A program made the translations under genes and the position numbers. Under the pieces are notes generated by a model. That model did not search any database. It was not told the DNA's origin and was given only the letters and a program-made list of their open reading frames with translations. A stretch of 64,000 nucleotides of DNA from Janibacter sp. DB-40 (GTDB lineage Bacteria; Actinomycetota; Actinomycetes; Actinomycetales; Dermatophilaceae), in the NCBI RefSeq assembly GCF_029510815.1, contig NZ_CP120360.1, forward strand, positions 1,798,001 through 1,862,000. The letters are read 5' to 3'. Shown piece after piece: positions 37,867 to 47,229 of this stretch (positions within the stretch are counted from its first letter, which is position 1; each line of letters begins with the position of its first letter).

Positions 37867-39816
37867 ATGACCGCGACAGTCTCAGCCCGCCAGCACACGT
37901 CCCTGCCCTACCGCCCCGCCATCGACGGTCTGCGGGCGTTCGCCGTCGTCTCCGTCATCTGCTTCCACCTCCTCCCGGCGAGCATGCCCGGGGGCTGGTT
38001 CGGCGTGGACGTGTTCTTCGTCATCTCCGGTTTCCTCATCACGGCGCTGCTCCTGGCCGAGCACCGGCGGGAGCGGGGCCGCATCGACCTCCTCGGCTTC
38101 TGGTTCGCCCGCGCCCGACGGCTCCTCCCCGCCCTCTTCCTCGTGCTCGCGGCCGTCCTCGTCGGGGCGACCTTCCTCACCGTCGCCGGACGCACCGGCA
38201 ACGTCGCGGGCGACGTCCTGGCCACCCTCGGGTACGTCGCGAACTGGCGATTCGTCCTCGGCGACGAGGCGTACTTCGGCCAGGTGGCCTCGCCCTCGCC
38301 GCTGCGGCACGCCTGGTCGCTGGCGGTCGAGGAGCAGTTCTACCTCGCCTACCCCGTGGTCCTCATCGGACTGCTCGCGCTCATCCGCCGGCGGGCCACC
38401 CTCGTCGCGGCCCTCGTGGTCGCCAGCGCGGCCTCCGCGGTGCTCATGGCGCACCTGCACCATCCGGGGCTGGACCCCAGCCGCGTCTACTACGGCACGG
38501 ACACCCGCGCCCACCAGCTGCTCGTGGGCGCCGCCGTCGCCGCCCTGATCAGCGGGGGCCCCGGAGCGGTCGACCGCGAGAAGGTGCGCACCCTCGACAC
38601 GTGGTGCCGTCGACTCGCCCTCCCGGCGCTGCTCGTGGTGCTGTCGACCTTCTGGTGGGCCGGTCCCGCCCAGGACGCCATCTTCGAGGGCGTGGCCGTG
38701 CCGCTCTCCCTGACCGTCTGCGTGGTCCTCGTCGCCGCGACGAGCCCCACGCCCTCGCTGGCCCAGAGAGTGCTCTCGTGGGAGCCGCTGCGCCGGATCG
38801 GCATGGTCTCCTACGGCCTGTACCTGTGGCACTGGCCCATCATCATCTTCCTCAACGACCAGGTCCTGCCCACACCGGCCGCCCCCCGGGTCGCGCTGCA
38901 GGCGGGACTCACCGCACTCCTGACCTGGGTGTCCTACCGGTACGTCGAGCGTCCGGTCCGTCGGGGTGGCATCAGGGCCCTGGTCCCCCGACTGCCCCGC
39001 GCGAGCGCGGTCGTGGCCTGGGCGGCGGTCCCCGCCCTGGTCGTCGGTGCGGTCACGATGCCGGCGGCCGCGCGCACGGTCGCGACGACGACCGCGCCAG
39101 CCGGCGAGCTGACCATCCCCCAGCCGGTCTACCGTCCCGGCGGCGAGATGACCGCGGTCACCTTCATCGGCAACTCGGTGCCGTTGAGCCTCATCAACAG
39201 CTTTCGGGCCTCGAAGCACCCGGACCTGCGCCTGAACAGCCTCGCCCACACCGGCTGCGACCCCCTCGAGGCCAGCCGTTTCGCCGATGGCCAGATCCTG
39301 TCGGAGGCACAGGGATGCCAGGAGTGGCGGGACAGCTGGGCCACTGAGCTGGCCGCGGACCAGCCTGATGTCGTCCTCTACTTCGTCCCCCAGACGATGG
39401 TCACCGACCGCGTCGTCGAGGGCCGGGTCATCGAGTTCGGCTCACCGGCGTGGGTGCGCCTCATCGAGCAGGGCCTGGCTCGTGCCCGATCGGCCGCCGG
39501 CGACAGCGAGTTCGCGCTGATGAACCTGGCCTGCCACGAGATGCCGACGTTCCACAGCGAGGAGATCCGCCGCGTCAACGACACCGAGTACGTCACGACC
39601 CTCAACGCGACGGTCTCGGCCTGGGCGGAGGAGCACGACGTGCCCGTCCTGGACCAGTACTCCCTCCTGTGCCCGGGCGACGAGTACCACGGGACGATCA
39701 ACGACGTGGCGCTGTACCAGGACGCGATCCACTTCACGGGCGAGTCGGGCCCGGTGTTCTGGAGGTGGCTCGCCCCGCGCCTGCAGCGGATCTCCCGGGG
39801 GCAGGATCTCCCGTGA
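37867..39816 (+). CDS. Acyltransferase 3 / SGNH two-domain O-acetyltransferase (OafA-like)
   Basis: 649 residues. The N-terminal acyltransferase-3 membrane domain (about 15-380) has YRPAIDGLRAFAVVSVICFH, FGVDVFFVISGFLITALL, RHAWSLAVEEQFYLAYP and GLYLWHWPIIIFL. An extracytoplasmic SGNH-type domain (about 420-645) has FIGNSVPLSLINS as a block-I equivalent and a late DAIHFTGESG carrying the His. The usual block-I GDSH reads GNSV here, so the normal Asp before the Ser is Asn. It likely O-acylates the exported glycan. It is coupled by four bases (GTGA) to the nucleotidyltransferase gene. Confidence 0.87.
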   Translation: MTATVSARQHTSLPYRPAIDGLRAFAVVSVICFHLLPASMPGGWFGVDVFFVISGFLITALLLAEHRRERGRIDLLGFWFARARRLLPALFLVLAAVLVGATFLTVAGRTGNVAGDVLATLGYVANWRFVLGDEAYFGQVASPSPLRHAWSLAVEEQFYLAYPVVLIGLLALIRRRATLVAALVVASAASAVLMAHLHHPGLDPSRVYYGTDTRAHQLLVGAAVAALISGGPGAVDREKVRTLDTWCRRLALPALLVVLSTFWWAGPAQDAIFEGVAVPLSLTVCVVLVAATSPTPSLAQRVLSWEPLRRIGMVSYGLYLWHWPIIIFLNDQVLPTPAAPRVALQAGLTALLTWVSYRYVERPVRRGGIRALVPRLPRASAVVAWAAVPALVVGAVTMPAAARTVATTTAPAGELTIPQPVYRPGGEMTAVTFIGNSVPLSLINSFRASKHPDLRLNSLAHTGCDPLEASRFADGQILSEAQGCQEWRDSWATELAADQPDVVLYFVPQTMVTDRVVEGRVIEFGSPAWVRLIEQGLARARSAAGDSEFALMNLACHEMPTFHSEEIRRVNDTEYVTTLNATVSAWAEEHDVPVLDQYSLLCPGDEYHGTINDVALYQDAIHFTGESGPVFWRWLAPRLQRISRGQDLP

Positions 39817-40844
39817 GCCGCACCGACGCCGTGGTCCTCGCCGGCGGCCTGGGCCGACGGATGCACCCGCTCACGCAGGACTGCCCCAAGCCGCTGCTGC
39901 CCGTCGGTCCCTGGACGCTCGTGGAGCACCAGGTCGCGGCCCTCACCCGCGCCGGTGCCCAGCGGATCGTCCTGTCCACCGGGTACCGCCACGCCGACTT
40001 CGAGGAGCTCGTCACCGCACTCCGGGCGAAGGGGGTGGACCTCACCACGGTCGTCGAGGACAGCCCTCTGGGCACCGGAGGAGGTCTGCGTAAGGCACTC
40101 CGGGCGCTGCCCGGTGCCGATGCGGTCATCGTCCTCAACGGGGACCTGCTCACCGGGCACGACCTGGCCGCGCAGGTGGACCTCCTGCGGACGGCTCCCC
40201 CCACCGTGGTCGCCTCGGTCCACGTGCGCACGGTCCCCGACGCCCGGTCGTACGGCAGCGTCCTCGTGGCCGACGACGGGCGCATCACCGCCTTCGTCGA
40301 GAAGTCGGCCACTCCCCCTTCGCTCACGGTCAACGCCGGTACCTACGTCGTGCGCCCCGGGCTGCTGCTCGACGCCGTCCCCGGCACCGGTGTCGCCTCA
40401 CTCGAACGGGACGTCTTCCCCGGGCTCGCCGAGCGGGGCGCCCTGCTCGCCCACCGCGAGGACGCCTACTTCCTCGACGTCGGCTCGCCCGCCGCGCTCG
40501 TCGAGGCCACGCGCGACCTCCTGCTCGCCCCGTGGCCCGGCGCGGCACCGACGCCCCGCGGTGAGTTCCTCGCCCTGCCGGGGGCCGACGTCGCACCGGA
40601 CGCCCGGCTCTCGACAGGGACCGTCGTCCACCCGGGCGCGCGCATCGGCCCGGGAGCACGGTTGGAGTCGGCCGTCGTGCTCGCGGGTGCGCGGGTCGAC
40701 GAGGGCGCCGAGGTGGTCCGCTCGGTGGTCGGACGCCACGCCCGCGTCGGCGCCGGCTCCCGGGTCGTGGACACCGCCCTCGGCAGCGGCCAGCAGGTGG
40801 CCCCGCACACGCACCTCACCGACACGGTCCGCCCCTGCGCCTGA
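39813..40844 (+). CDS. Sugar-1-phosphate nucleotidyltransferase with hexapeptide-repeat tail
   Basis: 343 residues. The N-terminal pyrophosphorylase domain has VVLAGGLGRRMHPLTQDCPKPLLPVG (signature loop G-G-x-G-x-R-x-x-P-x-x-x-x-x-P-K), then EDSPLGTGGGLRKAL, VIVLNGDLLTG (metal Asp) and FVEKSATPPSLTVNAGTYVVRP. The C-terminal ~90 residues form a left-handed beta-helix of hexapeptide repeats (VAPDARLSTGTVVHPGARIG onward). It could be the HddC-type enzyme that activates heptose 1-phosphate made by hddA-gmhA-gmhB, but mannose- or glucose-1-phosphate enzymes look alike. It is coupled to the acyltransferase gene. Confidence 0.83.
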   Translation: MSRTDAVVLAGGLGRRMHPLTQDCPKPLLPVGPWTLVEHQVAALTRAGAQRIVLSTGYRHADFEELVTALRAKGVDLTTVVEDSPLGTGGGLRKALRALPGADAVIVLNGDLLTGHDLAAQVDLLRTAPPTVVASVHVRTVPDARSYGSVLVADDGRITAFVEKSATPPSLTVNAGTYVVRPGLLLDAVPGTGVASLERDVFPGLAERGALLAHREDAYFLDVGSPAALVEATRDLLLAPWPGAAPTPRGEFLALPGADVAPDARLSTGTVVHPGARIGPGARLESAVVLAGARVDEGAEVVRSVVGRHARVGAGSRVVDTALGSGQQVAPHTHLTDTVRPCA

Positions 40845-40861
40845 TCCGGGTCGGCCTCCGC

Positions 40862-43531
40862 TCAGTGGGCGGCGCTGTGCCAGGTGTCGCCGAGCCCGAT
40901 GGACACGTCGAGCGGGACGTCCATCTCGACAGCAGCGCCCATCTCGGCGCGGACCAACGCCTCGACCTGCTCGGCCTCGCCCGGCGCCACCTCGATGACG
41001 AGCTCGTCGTGCACCTGCAGCAGCACCCGGGAGTCGAGTGCCGAGCGGCTCAGACCCTCGTCGACCCGCAGCATCGCCACCTTCATGATGTCGGCCGCGG
41101 AGCCCTGGATGGGGGCGTTGAGCGCCATCCGCTCCGCCATCTGACGGCGCTGCCGGTTGTCGCTGCCCAGGTCGGGCAGGTACCGACGGCGGCCGAGCAT
41201 CGTCTCGGTCCACCCGGTGGCGCGGGCACGGTCGACGATCTCCTCGAGGTAGTCACGCACCCCGCCGAAGCGCTCGAAGTACTCCTCCATGAGCCCGGAC
41301 GCCTCCCCCGTGGAGATGCCCAGCTGCTTCGACAACCCGAAGGCACTCAGGCCGTAGGCCAGCCCGTAGGACATCGCCTTGACCTTGCTGCGCATCTGCG
41401 GTGTCACCTCCTCCGGCGCGACGGAGAAGACGCGCGCGCCGACGAAGCGGTGCAGGTCCTCGCCCGTGCGGAAGGCCTCGATGAGGCCCTCGTCGCCGGA
41501 CAGGTGCGCCATCACGCGCATCTCGATCTGGCTGTAGTCGGCCGACATCAGGGTCTCGTAGCCGGGCCCGACGACGAAGACCTCGCGGATGCGTCGCCCC
41601 TCCTCGGTGCGGATCGGGATGTTCTGCAGGTTGGGGTCGGTCGAGGACAGTCGTCCCGTGGCGGCGATCGTCTGCTGGTAGGTCGTGTGGATCCGCCCGT
41701 CGTCGGCGATGGACTTGATCAGTCCCTCGACGGTGACGCGCAGACGGGTGGCGTCGCGGTGGCGCAGCAGGGCCTCCAGGAAGGGGTGCTCCGTCTTCGC
41801 GTAGAGGTCCGCCAGCGCGTCCGCGTCCGTGGTGTACCCCGTCTTGGTCTTCCGGGTCTTCGGCAGACCCAGGGTGTCGAAGAGCACCGCCTGCAGCTGC
41901 TTCGGCGAGCCGAGGTTGATCTGCTCGTCCCCGATGGCCGCCCATGCGTCGGCCTGGGCCGCAGCGACCTTGCCGGCGAAGTCCAACTCGAGCCCGTCCA
42001 GGGCCGCGCGGTCGACGGCGATCCCTGCCGCCTCCATCCGGGCGAGGACCCCCACGACGGGCAGCTCGACGTCGCGCATGAGCCGCGTGCCGCCCGTCTC
42101 CTCGACCTGCACCTCGAGCACCTCGGCGAGCTCCACGGCGGCCGCCGCGCGGACCATCGCGCCCCGGCCGGCCTCCGTGTCGTCGGCCGAGAAGTCGAGC
42201 ATCCCCTGGTCCTGCGGCTCCTCCTCGCCGCCGGAGAGATCCCGACCGAGGTGGCGGACCGCGAGGTCGGCCAGGTCGTAGGAGCGCTGGTCGGGTCGCA
42301 CGAGGTAGGCCGCGATGGCCGTGTCGACGACGAGTCCGGACAGTGGCAGGCCGGTGGCCGCGAGGGCGAGCATCGGGCCCTTCGCGTCGTGCAGGACCTT
42401 GGGTCGCTCGACGTCGGTGATCCAGTCCCGCAGTGCCTTCTCGTCGGCCGCGTCGAGGCCCGGGACGCTGACGAATGCCGCGGTCCCGTCGACCGTCGCG
42501 AGCCCGAGACCGGTGACCTCGCCGCTACCCCGGCCCCACTCGCCGACGACCTCGACCCCCAGCCGGTTCGAGCCGTGCTCGGCGAGCCACCCGGCCACCT
42601 CACCCTCGGCGAGCACCGTGCCGTCGACCTCGATGCCTCCGCTGACCTCGGTCTCGGCCGTGTCGAAGGTGGAGAAGAGCCGGTCGCGCAGGACGCGGAA
42701 CTCGAGGCTGTCGAAGAGGGTGTGGACCTTCTCCCGGTCCCACTCCCTCCGCTCGACGTCGGCGATGCCGATGGGGATCGGGGTGTCGCGCACCAGCGCG
42801 TTGAGTCGCCGGTTGCGCAGGACCTGGTCGAGGTTGTCGCGCAGCGACTGCCCGGCCTTGCCGCCGATCTGGTCGACGGCAGCGACGATGCCCTGCAGGT
42901 CGCCGTGGGCACCCAGCCACTTCGCGGCGGTCTTGGGACCCACCCCGGGGACGCCCGGGAGGTTGTCGCTCGACTCGCCGACGAGCGCGGCGAGGTCGCT
43001 GTACCGCTCGGGCCCGACGCCGTACTTCTCCGTCACGGCGGCCGGCGTCATCCGGGCGAGGTCGGAGACGCCCTTCCTCGGGTAGAGGACGGTGGTGTGC
43101 TCGTCGATGAGCTGCAGGGTGTCGCGGTCACCGGAGCAGATGAGCACGTCCATCCCGGCCTCGCGGCCCTGCGTGGCGAGGGTGGCGATGATGTCGTCCG
43201 CCTCGTAGCCCTCGAGCTGCACGTGGCTGATGTTCAACGCGTCGAGGACCTCCCGCAGCAGCGGGATCTGACCGGCGAAGGCATCCGGGGTGGCGTTGCG
43301 CCCGGCCTTGTACTCCGAGTACTCGTCGCTGCGGAAGGTCGCGCGCGAGACGTCGAAGGCCACCGCGACGTGCGTGGGGTTCTCGTCCCGCAGCACGTTG
43401 ATCAGCATCGCGACGAAGCCGTACACGCCGTTGGTGTGCTGGCCCGTGCTCGTCGAGAAGTTCTCCGCAGGCAGGGCGAAGAAGGCGCGGTAGGCGAGGG
43501 AGTGTCCATCCAGCAGCAGTAGTCGACTCAC
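40862..43531 (-). CDS. polA: DNA polymerase I
   Basis: 889 residues. The N-terminal 5'-3' exonuclease (about 1-290) starts LLLLDGHSLAYRAFFALP and includes YEADDIIATLA and the helix-hairpin-helix GVPGVGPKTAAKWL. The middle 3'-5' exonuclease-fold domain (about 310-490) lacks the usual catalytic acidic motifs, as in other actinobacterial PolA. The polymerase domain has MSADYSQIEMRVMAHLSGD (motif A), RSKVKAMSYGLAYGLSAFGL (motif B) and LLQVHDELVIEVAPGE (motif C). GTG 43531 is seven bases after TAGGCT (43544-43539), giving a leaderless start. It repairs and fills gaps with the UvrABC system encoded nearby. Confidence 0.97.
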   Translation of the reverse strand: MSRLLLLDGHSLAYRAFFALPAENFSTSTGQHTNGVYGFVAMLINVLRDENPTHVAVAFDVSRATFRSDEYSEYKAGRNATPDAFAGQIPLLREVLDALNISHVQLEGYEADDIIATLATQGREAGMDVLICSGDRDTLQLIDEHTTVLYPRKGVSDLARMTPAAVTEKYGVGPERYSDLAALVGESSDNLPGVPGVGPKTAAKWLGAHGDLQGIVAAVDQIGGKAGQSLRDNLDQVLRNRRLNALVRDTPIPIGIADVERREWDREKVHTLFDSLEFRVLRDRLFSTFDTAETEVSGGIEVDGTVLAEGEVAGWLAEHGSNRLGVEVVGEWGRGSGEVTGLGLATVDGTAAFVSVPGLDAADEKALRDWITDVERPKVLHDAKGPMLALAATGLPLSGLVVDTAIAAYLVRPDQRSYDLADLAVRHLGRDLSGGEEEPQDQGMLDFSADDTEAGRGAMVRAAAAVELAEVLEVQVEETGGTRLMRDVELPVVGVLARMEAAGIAVDRAALDGLELDFAGKVAAAQADAWAAIGDEQINLGSPKQLQAVLFDTLGLPKTRKTKTGYTTDADALADLYAKTEHPFLEALLRHRDATRLRVTVEGLIKSIADDGRIHTTYQQTIAATGRLSSTDPNLQNIPIRTEEGRRIREVFVVGPGYETLMSADYSQIEMRVMAHLSGDEGLIEAFRTGEDLHRFVGARVFSVAPEEVTPQMRSKVKAMSYGLAYGLSAFGLSKQLGISTGEASGLMEEYFERFGGVRDYLEEIVDRARATGWTETMLGRRRYLPDLGSDNRQRRQMAERMALNAPIQGSAADIMKVAMLRVDEGLSRSALDSRVLLQVHDELVIEVAPGEAEQVEALVRAEMGAAVEMDVPLDVSIGLGDTWHSAAH

Positions 43532-43654
43532 GCTCGCCAGCCTACGACGGGGACGACGGCCGCTGCCGCGCCCCGGGTGGCGGTGGCCCGGTCGCCCGGC
43601 CCCCGGGCGTCATGGCAGGCTGGCCCCAGACCACAACAGATGTAGGAGACATCG
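43532..43654. promoter_or_regulatory. polA / thioesterase divergent intergenic region
   Basis: Minus strand: TAGGCT (43544-43539) plus seven bases before the polA GTG. Plus strand: AGGAG about six bases before ATG 43655. The plus-strand promoter is not obvious. The middle of the region is a GC-only stretch with no recognisable repeat or hairpin. Confidence 0.4.
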
Positions 43655-44095
43655 ATGACCGAGACCACCGGACCCACCGGGGCGACCTACTCCCTCGAGG
43701 CGCTCAACGCCCGCCGGGGCAGCCTCGGCGAGCGCATGGGCATCGAGATCCTCGAGGCGGCTCCGGAGCGCGTGGTGGCCCGCATGCCCGTCGAGGGGAA
43801 CACCCAGCCGTACGGACTGCTCCACGGAGGTGCGAGCGTCGTCCTCGCGGAGACGGTCGGGTCGATCGGATCGGCGATGCACGGGGCACTCACCGGCAAG
43901 ATCGCGGTCGGTCTCGACATCAATGCCAGCCACCACCGCGCCGCTCGGTCCGGCTGGGTGACGGCCACGGCCGTCCCGGTCACGCTCGGCGGCACGCTCA
44001 CCTGCTACGAGATCACGATCACCGACGACAGCGGTCGCCGCACGTGCACCTGCAGGCTCACGTGCCTGCTGCGCGAGCAGCCGCCCGGCACCTGA
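43655..44095 (+). CDS. PaaI-family hotdog-fold thioesterase
   Basis: 146-residue acyl-CoA thioesterase with one hotdog domain. Motifs are GIEILEAAPERVVARMPVEGN, the catalytic-type loop QPYGLLHGGASVVLAETVGSIG (about 49-70) and VGLDINASHHRAARSG. It resembles menaquinone-pathway DHNA-CoA thioesterases and PaaI proteins; a gene of this type next to polA is common in actinobacteria. It is cytoplasmic and probably a tetramer by family. AGGAG precedes the ATG. Its stop is directly followed by the GTG of the next gene (TGAGTG). Confidence 0.87.
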   Translation: MTETTGPTGATYSLEALNARRGSLGERMGIEILEAAPERVVARMPVEGNTQPYGLLHGGASVVLAETVGSIGSAMHGALTGKIAVGLDINASHHRAARSGWVTATAVPVTLGGTLTCYEITITDDSGRRTCTCRLTCLLREQPPGT

Positions 44096-45802
44096 GTGCC
44101 ACGCGGAGCCCTCCCGCACGCCCTCGACCCCCGCGACTGGAGCCCCGCCGACCGCTTCGTCGCCGCCGCCGTCCTCGCGGTGGTGCTCGCGCCGCTCGTC
44201 GCGGTGGCCACGGCGATCTCCCACGACTGGGCACCCAACGGCGACGACGCGACCATCGCCCTGCGCAGCGCCGGGGTGCTCGACGGTCACCTCCCGCTGA
44301 CCGGGATGCGCAGCACCGCCGGCAACGGCGTGGACGTCAGCCTCTCGACGCACCACCTCGGGCCGCTGCAGTTCTACCTGCTCGCGCTCCCCCTCGCCCT
44401 GACCGGCGGCGCCGCGGCCGGTATCGCGATCGGCGGCGCGCTCATCGCCGCCGTGGCGTCGGTGCTCACCGTGGTGTGGGCCCGCCGCCTCGGGGGCACC
44501 CTCGGGGTCGCGGTGTTCACCGGCGGCCTGCTCCTGGCGCAGTGGGCCATCGGGGCGGAGGCGATGTTCCGGCCGCTCAACCCGTATGCGCCACTCCTGC
44601 CGACCTACCTCGCACTCCTGCTCCTGTGGGCCCTCATCCGTGGCGACCACCGGGCGCTGCCCCCCTTCGTCGTCGCGGTCTCGCTCCTGGCGCAGAGCAA
44701 CCTCGCCTTCCTGCCGCTGGCCGGCGTGCTCACCCTGACCGCGGTCGTCGTGGCCGTGCGGCCGCCCCGGGACCAGCCCCGGCCCGCGGCACGTGCGGCC
44801 CGGGGGCGACCTCGGGCCCGGGCCACGCGCGCCCACCGCCGGTCCCGGGGGTGGGCCATCGGTCTGGGCCTGCTCGTGTGGCTGCCGAGCCTGCTCGAGC
44901 TGCTCGTCCACCAGCCGAACAACCTGCGCCAGCTCGTGCGCTGGGCCACCTCCGGGTCCGGGGACCCGATCGGTGTGGTCGCCGGGATCGAGCACCTGAG
45001 CCTGCTGGCGCCGGTCCCCGGAGGATTCCGGCACTACTCGCAGGACCTGCTGACCACCGGCACCCCGACGGGCACGGCGCTCGGGATCGTGGTCCTGCTC
45101 CTGCTCGCGGCGATCAGCACCGGGTGGCGTGTCCCCCGGGGCCGGGCGAGCAGCGCATGGCCCGCGCGTGTCGCCCTCGCGGCCAACCTCGGCATGATCG
45201 CGACCGCCTCCCGGTTGCCGGAGTGGCCGGCCGCCCCCTACTGGGTCATCACTTGGCTGCCGGTCGCGGCCTTCACCTGGGCCGCTCTGGTCTGGCGGGG
45301 CCTGGCCTACCTCGAGGGCGCGACTCCCCGACTGCCGGGGAGGATCGCGATGCCCCTGGCCGGCGGGCTCGTCGTCGGTGGTCTGGCGGCGGCCGTGCTC
45401 ACCGTGCAGCCCGACTGGTCCGAGTCCCGCTCGATGAGCACGGTCGCCCGCGGGACCGTGTCCGCGCTGGGCCCCGGCGAGGGACGTGCCGTACGCATCA
45501 GGGGCTACGGGTTCGTCCCGACGCTCGGCGCGGCCCCGGCGATCGCCTGGGAGGCGCACCGGGCGGGGTGGGAGCCGCACTACCTCAGCTCCTGGCCGTT
45601 CGAGGAGGACGCCGAGTACCTCTGGACCGGGACGGCCCCCGAGGGCTCGGAGGAGCTCTTCGTCATCGACAGCACCGAGCCCGAGTTCCACGAGAGCATC
45701 CCCGGGACGGCGCGGAGGATCTCCACGGTCGACCTGGCGCACCGCGACGGGGCCATCTCGGTCTACCGTGAGCCCGGGTCGGCCGCCGGGCCGGGCCAGT
45801 GA
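44096..45802 (+). CDS. Polytopic membrane protein, GT-C/GT39-like (hypothetical)
   Basis: 568 residues with about 11 membrane segments. An early outside loop SHDWAPNGDDATIALRSAGVL carries acidic residues where GT-C glycosyltransferases have their catalytic Asp pair. It ends with a short outside domain (about 440-560). The pattern suggests a lipid-phosphate-sugar-dependent glycosyltransferase, but no family is firmly recognised. An Arg-rich inside loop lies near residues 225-260. GTG 44096 immediately follows the thioesterase stop; later in-frame starts are possible. It is followed after 20 bases by a DUF554 gene. Confidence 0.65.
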   Translation: MPRGALPHALDPRDWSPADRFVAAAVLAVVLAPLVAVATAISHDWAPNGDDATIALRSAGVLDGHLPLTGMRSTAGNGVDVSLSTHHLGPLQFYLLALPLALTGGAAAGIAIGGALIAAVASVLTVVWARRLGGTLGVAVFTGGLLLAQWAIGAEAMFRPLNPYAPLLPTYLALLLLWALIRGDHRALPPFVVAVSLLAQSNLAFLPLAGVLTLTAVVVAVRPPRDQPRPAARAARGRPRARATRAHRRSRGWAIGLGLLVWLPSLLELLVHQPNNLRQLVRWATSGSGDPIGVVAGIEHLSLLAPVPGGFRHYSQDLLTTGTPTGTALGIVVLLLLAAISTGWRVPRGRASSAWPARVALAANLGMIATASRLPEWPAAPYWVITWLPVAAFTWAALVWRGLAYLEGATPRLPGRIAMPLAGGLVVGGLAAAVLTVQPDWSESRSMSTVARGTVSALGPGEGRAVRIRGYGFVPTLGAAPAIAWEAHRAGWEPHYLSSWPFEEDAEYLWTGTAPEGSEELFVIDSTEPEFHESIPGTARRISTVDLAHRDGAISVYREPGSAAGPGQ

Positions 45803-45822
45803 CCACGACGAAGGGCGGCTGA

Positions 45823-46575
45823 GTGGACTTCATCGGTGCGGGCACCGTCCTGAACGTCATCACGGTCGTCATCGGCGCCCTGGCGGGCATGGCCGTCGGG
45901 GGACGGCTCCCGCAGGCGACCCGGGACGTGGTCACCGACTGCCTCGGGCTGGTGACCCTCCTCATGGCCGCGCTGTCGGTCATGGAGGTCCTCTCCCCGA
46001 CCCTGAGCGCAGCGGTCGGCTCGAGCGCACCGGTGCTCGTCGTCCTCGGCTCGCTGCTCATCGGCAGCATCCTCGGGTCCCTCGTGGGCATCGAGCGTCG
46101 TCTGGAGACGCTCGCCGGTCGGGTCCAGGGCTACCTGGGCCGAGGACGCACCGACCACGGCGCACGTGAGCGCTTCATCGAGGGGTGGTTGACCGCGAGC
46201 CTGCTCTTCTGCGTCGGGCCCCTGACGATCCTCGGCAGCCTCGACGACGGCCTCGGTCGGGGGATCGACAAGCTGGCGCTGAAGTCAGCGCTGGACGGTT
46301 TCGCCGCCCTGGCCTTCGCCTCGACCTTCGGTCTGGGCGTGCTCATGTCGGCGGTGAGCGTGGCCGTGGTCCAGGGGTCGCTCACCCTGGCCGGTGTCGC
46401 GCTCGGCGCAGTCCTGCCGGAGGCACACATCGCGGCCCTCACGGCGACGGGAGGACTGATCCTCGTCGGGATCGCCCTGCGGCTGCTGCGGATCCGTCAG
46501 ATCCCGGTGGGAGACATGCTCCCGGCGCTGGTCGTGGCGCCGCTGCTGACGCACCTCGTCATCGTGCTCGGCTGA
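45823..46575 (+). CDS. DUF554 family membrane protein (YqgA-like)
   Basis: 250 residues with seven or so membrane segments. The N-terminus GAGTVLNVITVVIGALAGM and the motifs ASLLFCVGPLTILGSLDDGL and KSALDGFAALAFASTFGLGV are diagnostic of DUF554. The family is proposed to be a small transporter, but its substrate is not known. GTG 45823 has GAAGGGCGG upstream. It is the last gene of the plus-strand trio and is convergent with pdtaR. Confidence 0.88.
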   Translation: MDFIGAGTVLNVITVVIGALAGMAVGGRLPQATRDVVTDCLGLVTLLMAALSVMEVLSPTLSAAVGSSAPVLVVLGSLLIGSILGSLVGIERRLETLAGRVQGYLGRGRTDHGARERFIEGWLTASLLFCVGPLTILGSLDDGLGRGIDKLALKSALDGFAALAFASTFGLGVLMSAVSVAVVQGSLTLAGVALGAVLPEAHIAALTATGGLILVGIALRLLRIRQIPVGDMLPALVVAPLLTHLVIVLG

Positions 46576-46596
46576 GGACGCCGCGCAACGACCGGG

Positions 46597-47196
46597 TCAG
46601 GACTTGTCCATGCCGGCGACCACGGCGTCGGCGACCTCGCGCATGCCCAGTCGCCGGTCCATCGCCGTCTTCTGGATCCACCGGAAGGCCTCGGCCTCGG
46701 TGATCTTCAGCTTCTTCATCAGCACGCCCTTGGCCTTCTCCACGGCCTTGCGGGTCTCGAGGCGCTCACCGAGGTCCGCGACCTCCGACTCGAGGGCCTT
46801 CAGCTCGGCCCAGCGCGAGAGCGCCACCTCGACGGCCGGGGTGACGTCGGAGACGGTGAAGGGCTTGACGATGTAGGCCATGACACCCGCGTCCCGGGCA
46901 CGCTCGACGAGCTCCTTCTGCGAGAAGGCCGTGAGCATGATCACCGGGCAGATCCGCTGCTCCCCGATCGTCTCGGCCGCGGTGAGCCCGTCCATGACCG
47001 GCATCTTGATGTCCATGATGATCAGGTCGGGCTGCAGCGACTCGGCCAGGGAGACGGCCTCCTCACCGTTGCTCGCCTGCCCGACGACCTCGTACCCGGC
47101 CTCGGTGAGCATCTCGGCCAGGTCGAGGCGGATCAGCGCCTCGTCCTCGGCGAGCAGCACCCGCTGGCCCTGCTGGGCCTCCGTCTCAGCCGTCAT
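46597..47196 (-). CDS. pdtaR: ANTAR-domain response regulator PdtaR
   Basis: 199 residues. The N-terminal receiver domain (about 10-125) has the acidic pair [10 protein letters not shown], the phospho-Asp in [14 protein letters not shown], the Thr/Ser region IMLTAFSQ and the Lys in YIVKPF. The C-terminal ANTAR RNA-binding domain (about 140-195) reads [23 protein letters not shown] and [17 protein letters not shown]. Relatives act as antiterminators that bind paired hairpins in target mRNAs after phosphorylation by PdtaS-type kinases. ATG 47196 is preceded by AAGGA. It lies beside tRNA-Leu and pyk, the usual actinobacterial position. Confidence 0.95.
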   Translation of the reverse strand: MTAETEAQQGQRVLLAEDEALIRLDLAEMLTEAGYEVVGQASNGEEAVSLAESLQPDLIIMDIKMPVMDGLTAAETIGEQRICPVIMLTAFSQKELVERARDAGVMAYIVKPFTVSDVTPAVEVALSRWAELKALESEVADLGERLETRKAVEKAKGVLMKKLKITEAEAFRWIQKTAMDRRLGMREVADAVVAGMDKS

Positions 47197-47229
47197 GGTC
47201 CATCCTTCGTCGTCGGGGAGAGTCCTGGG

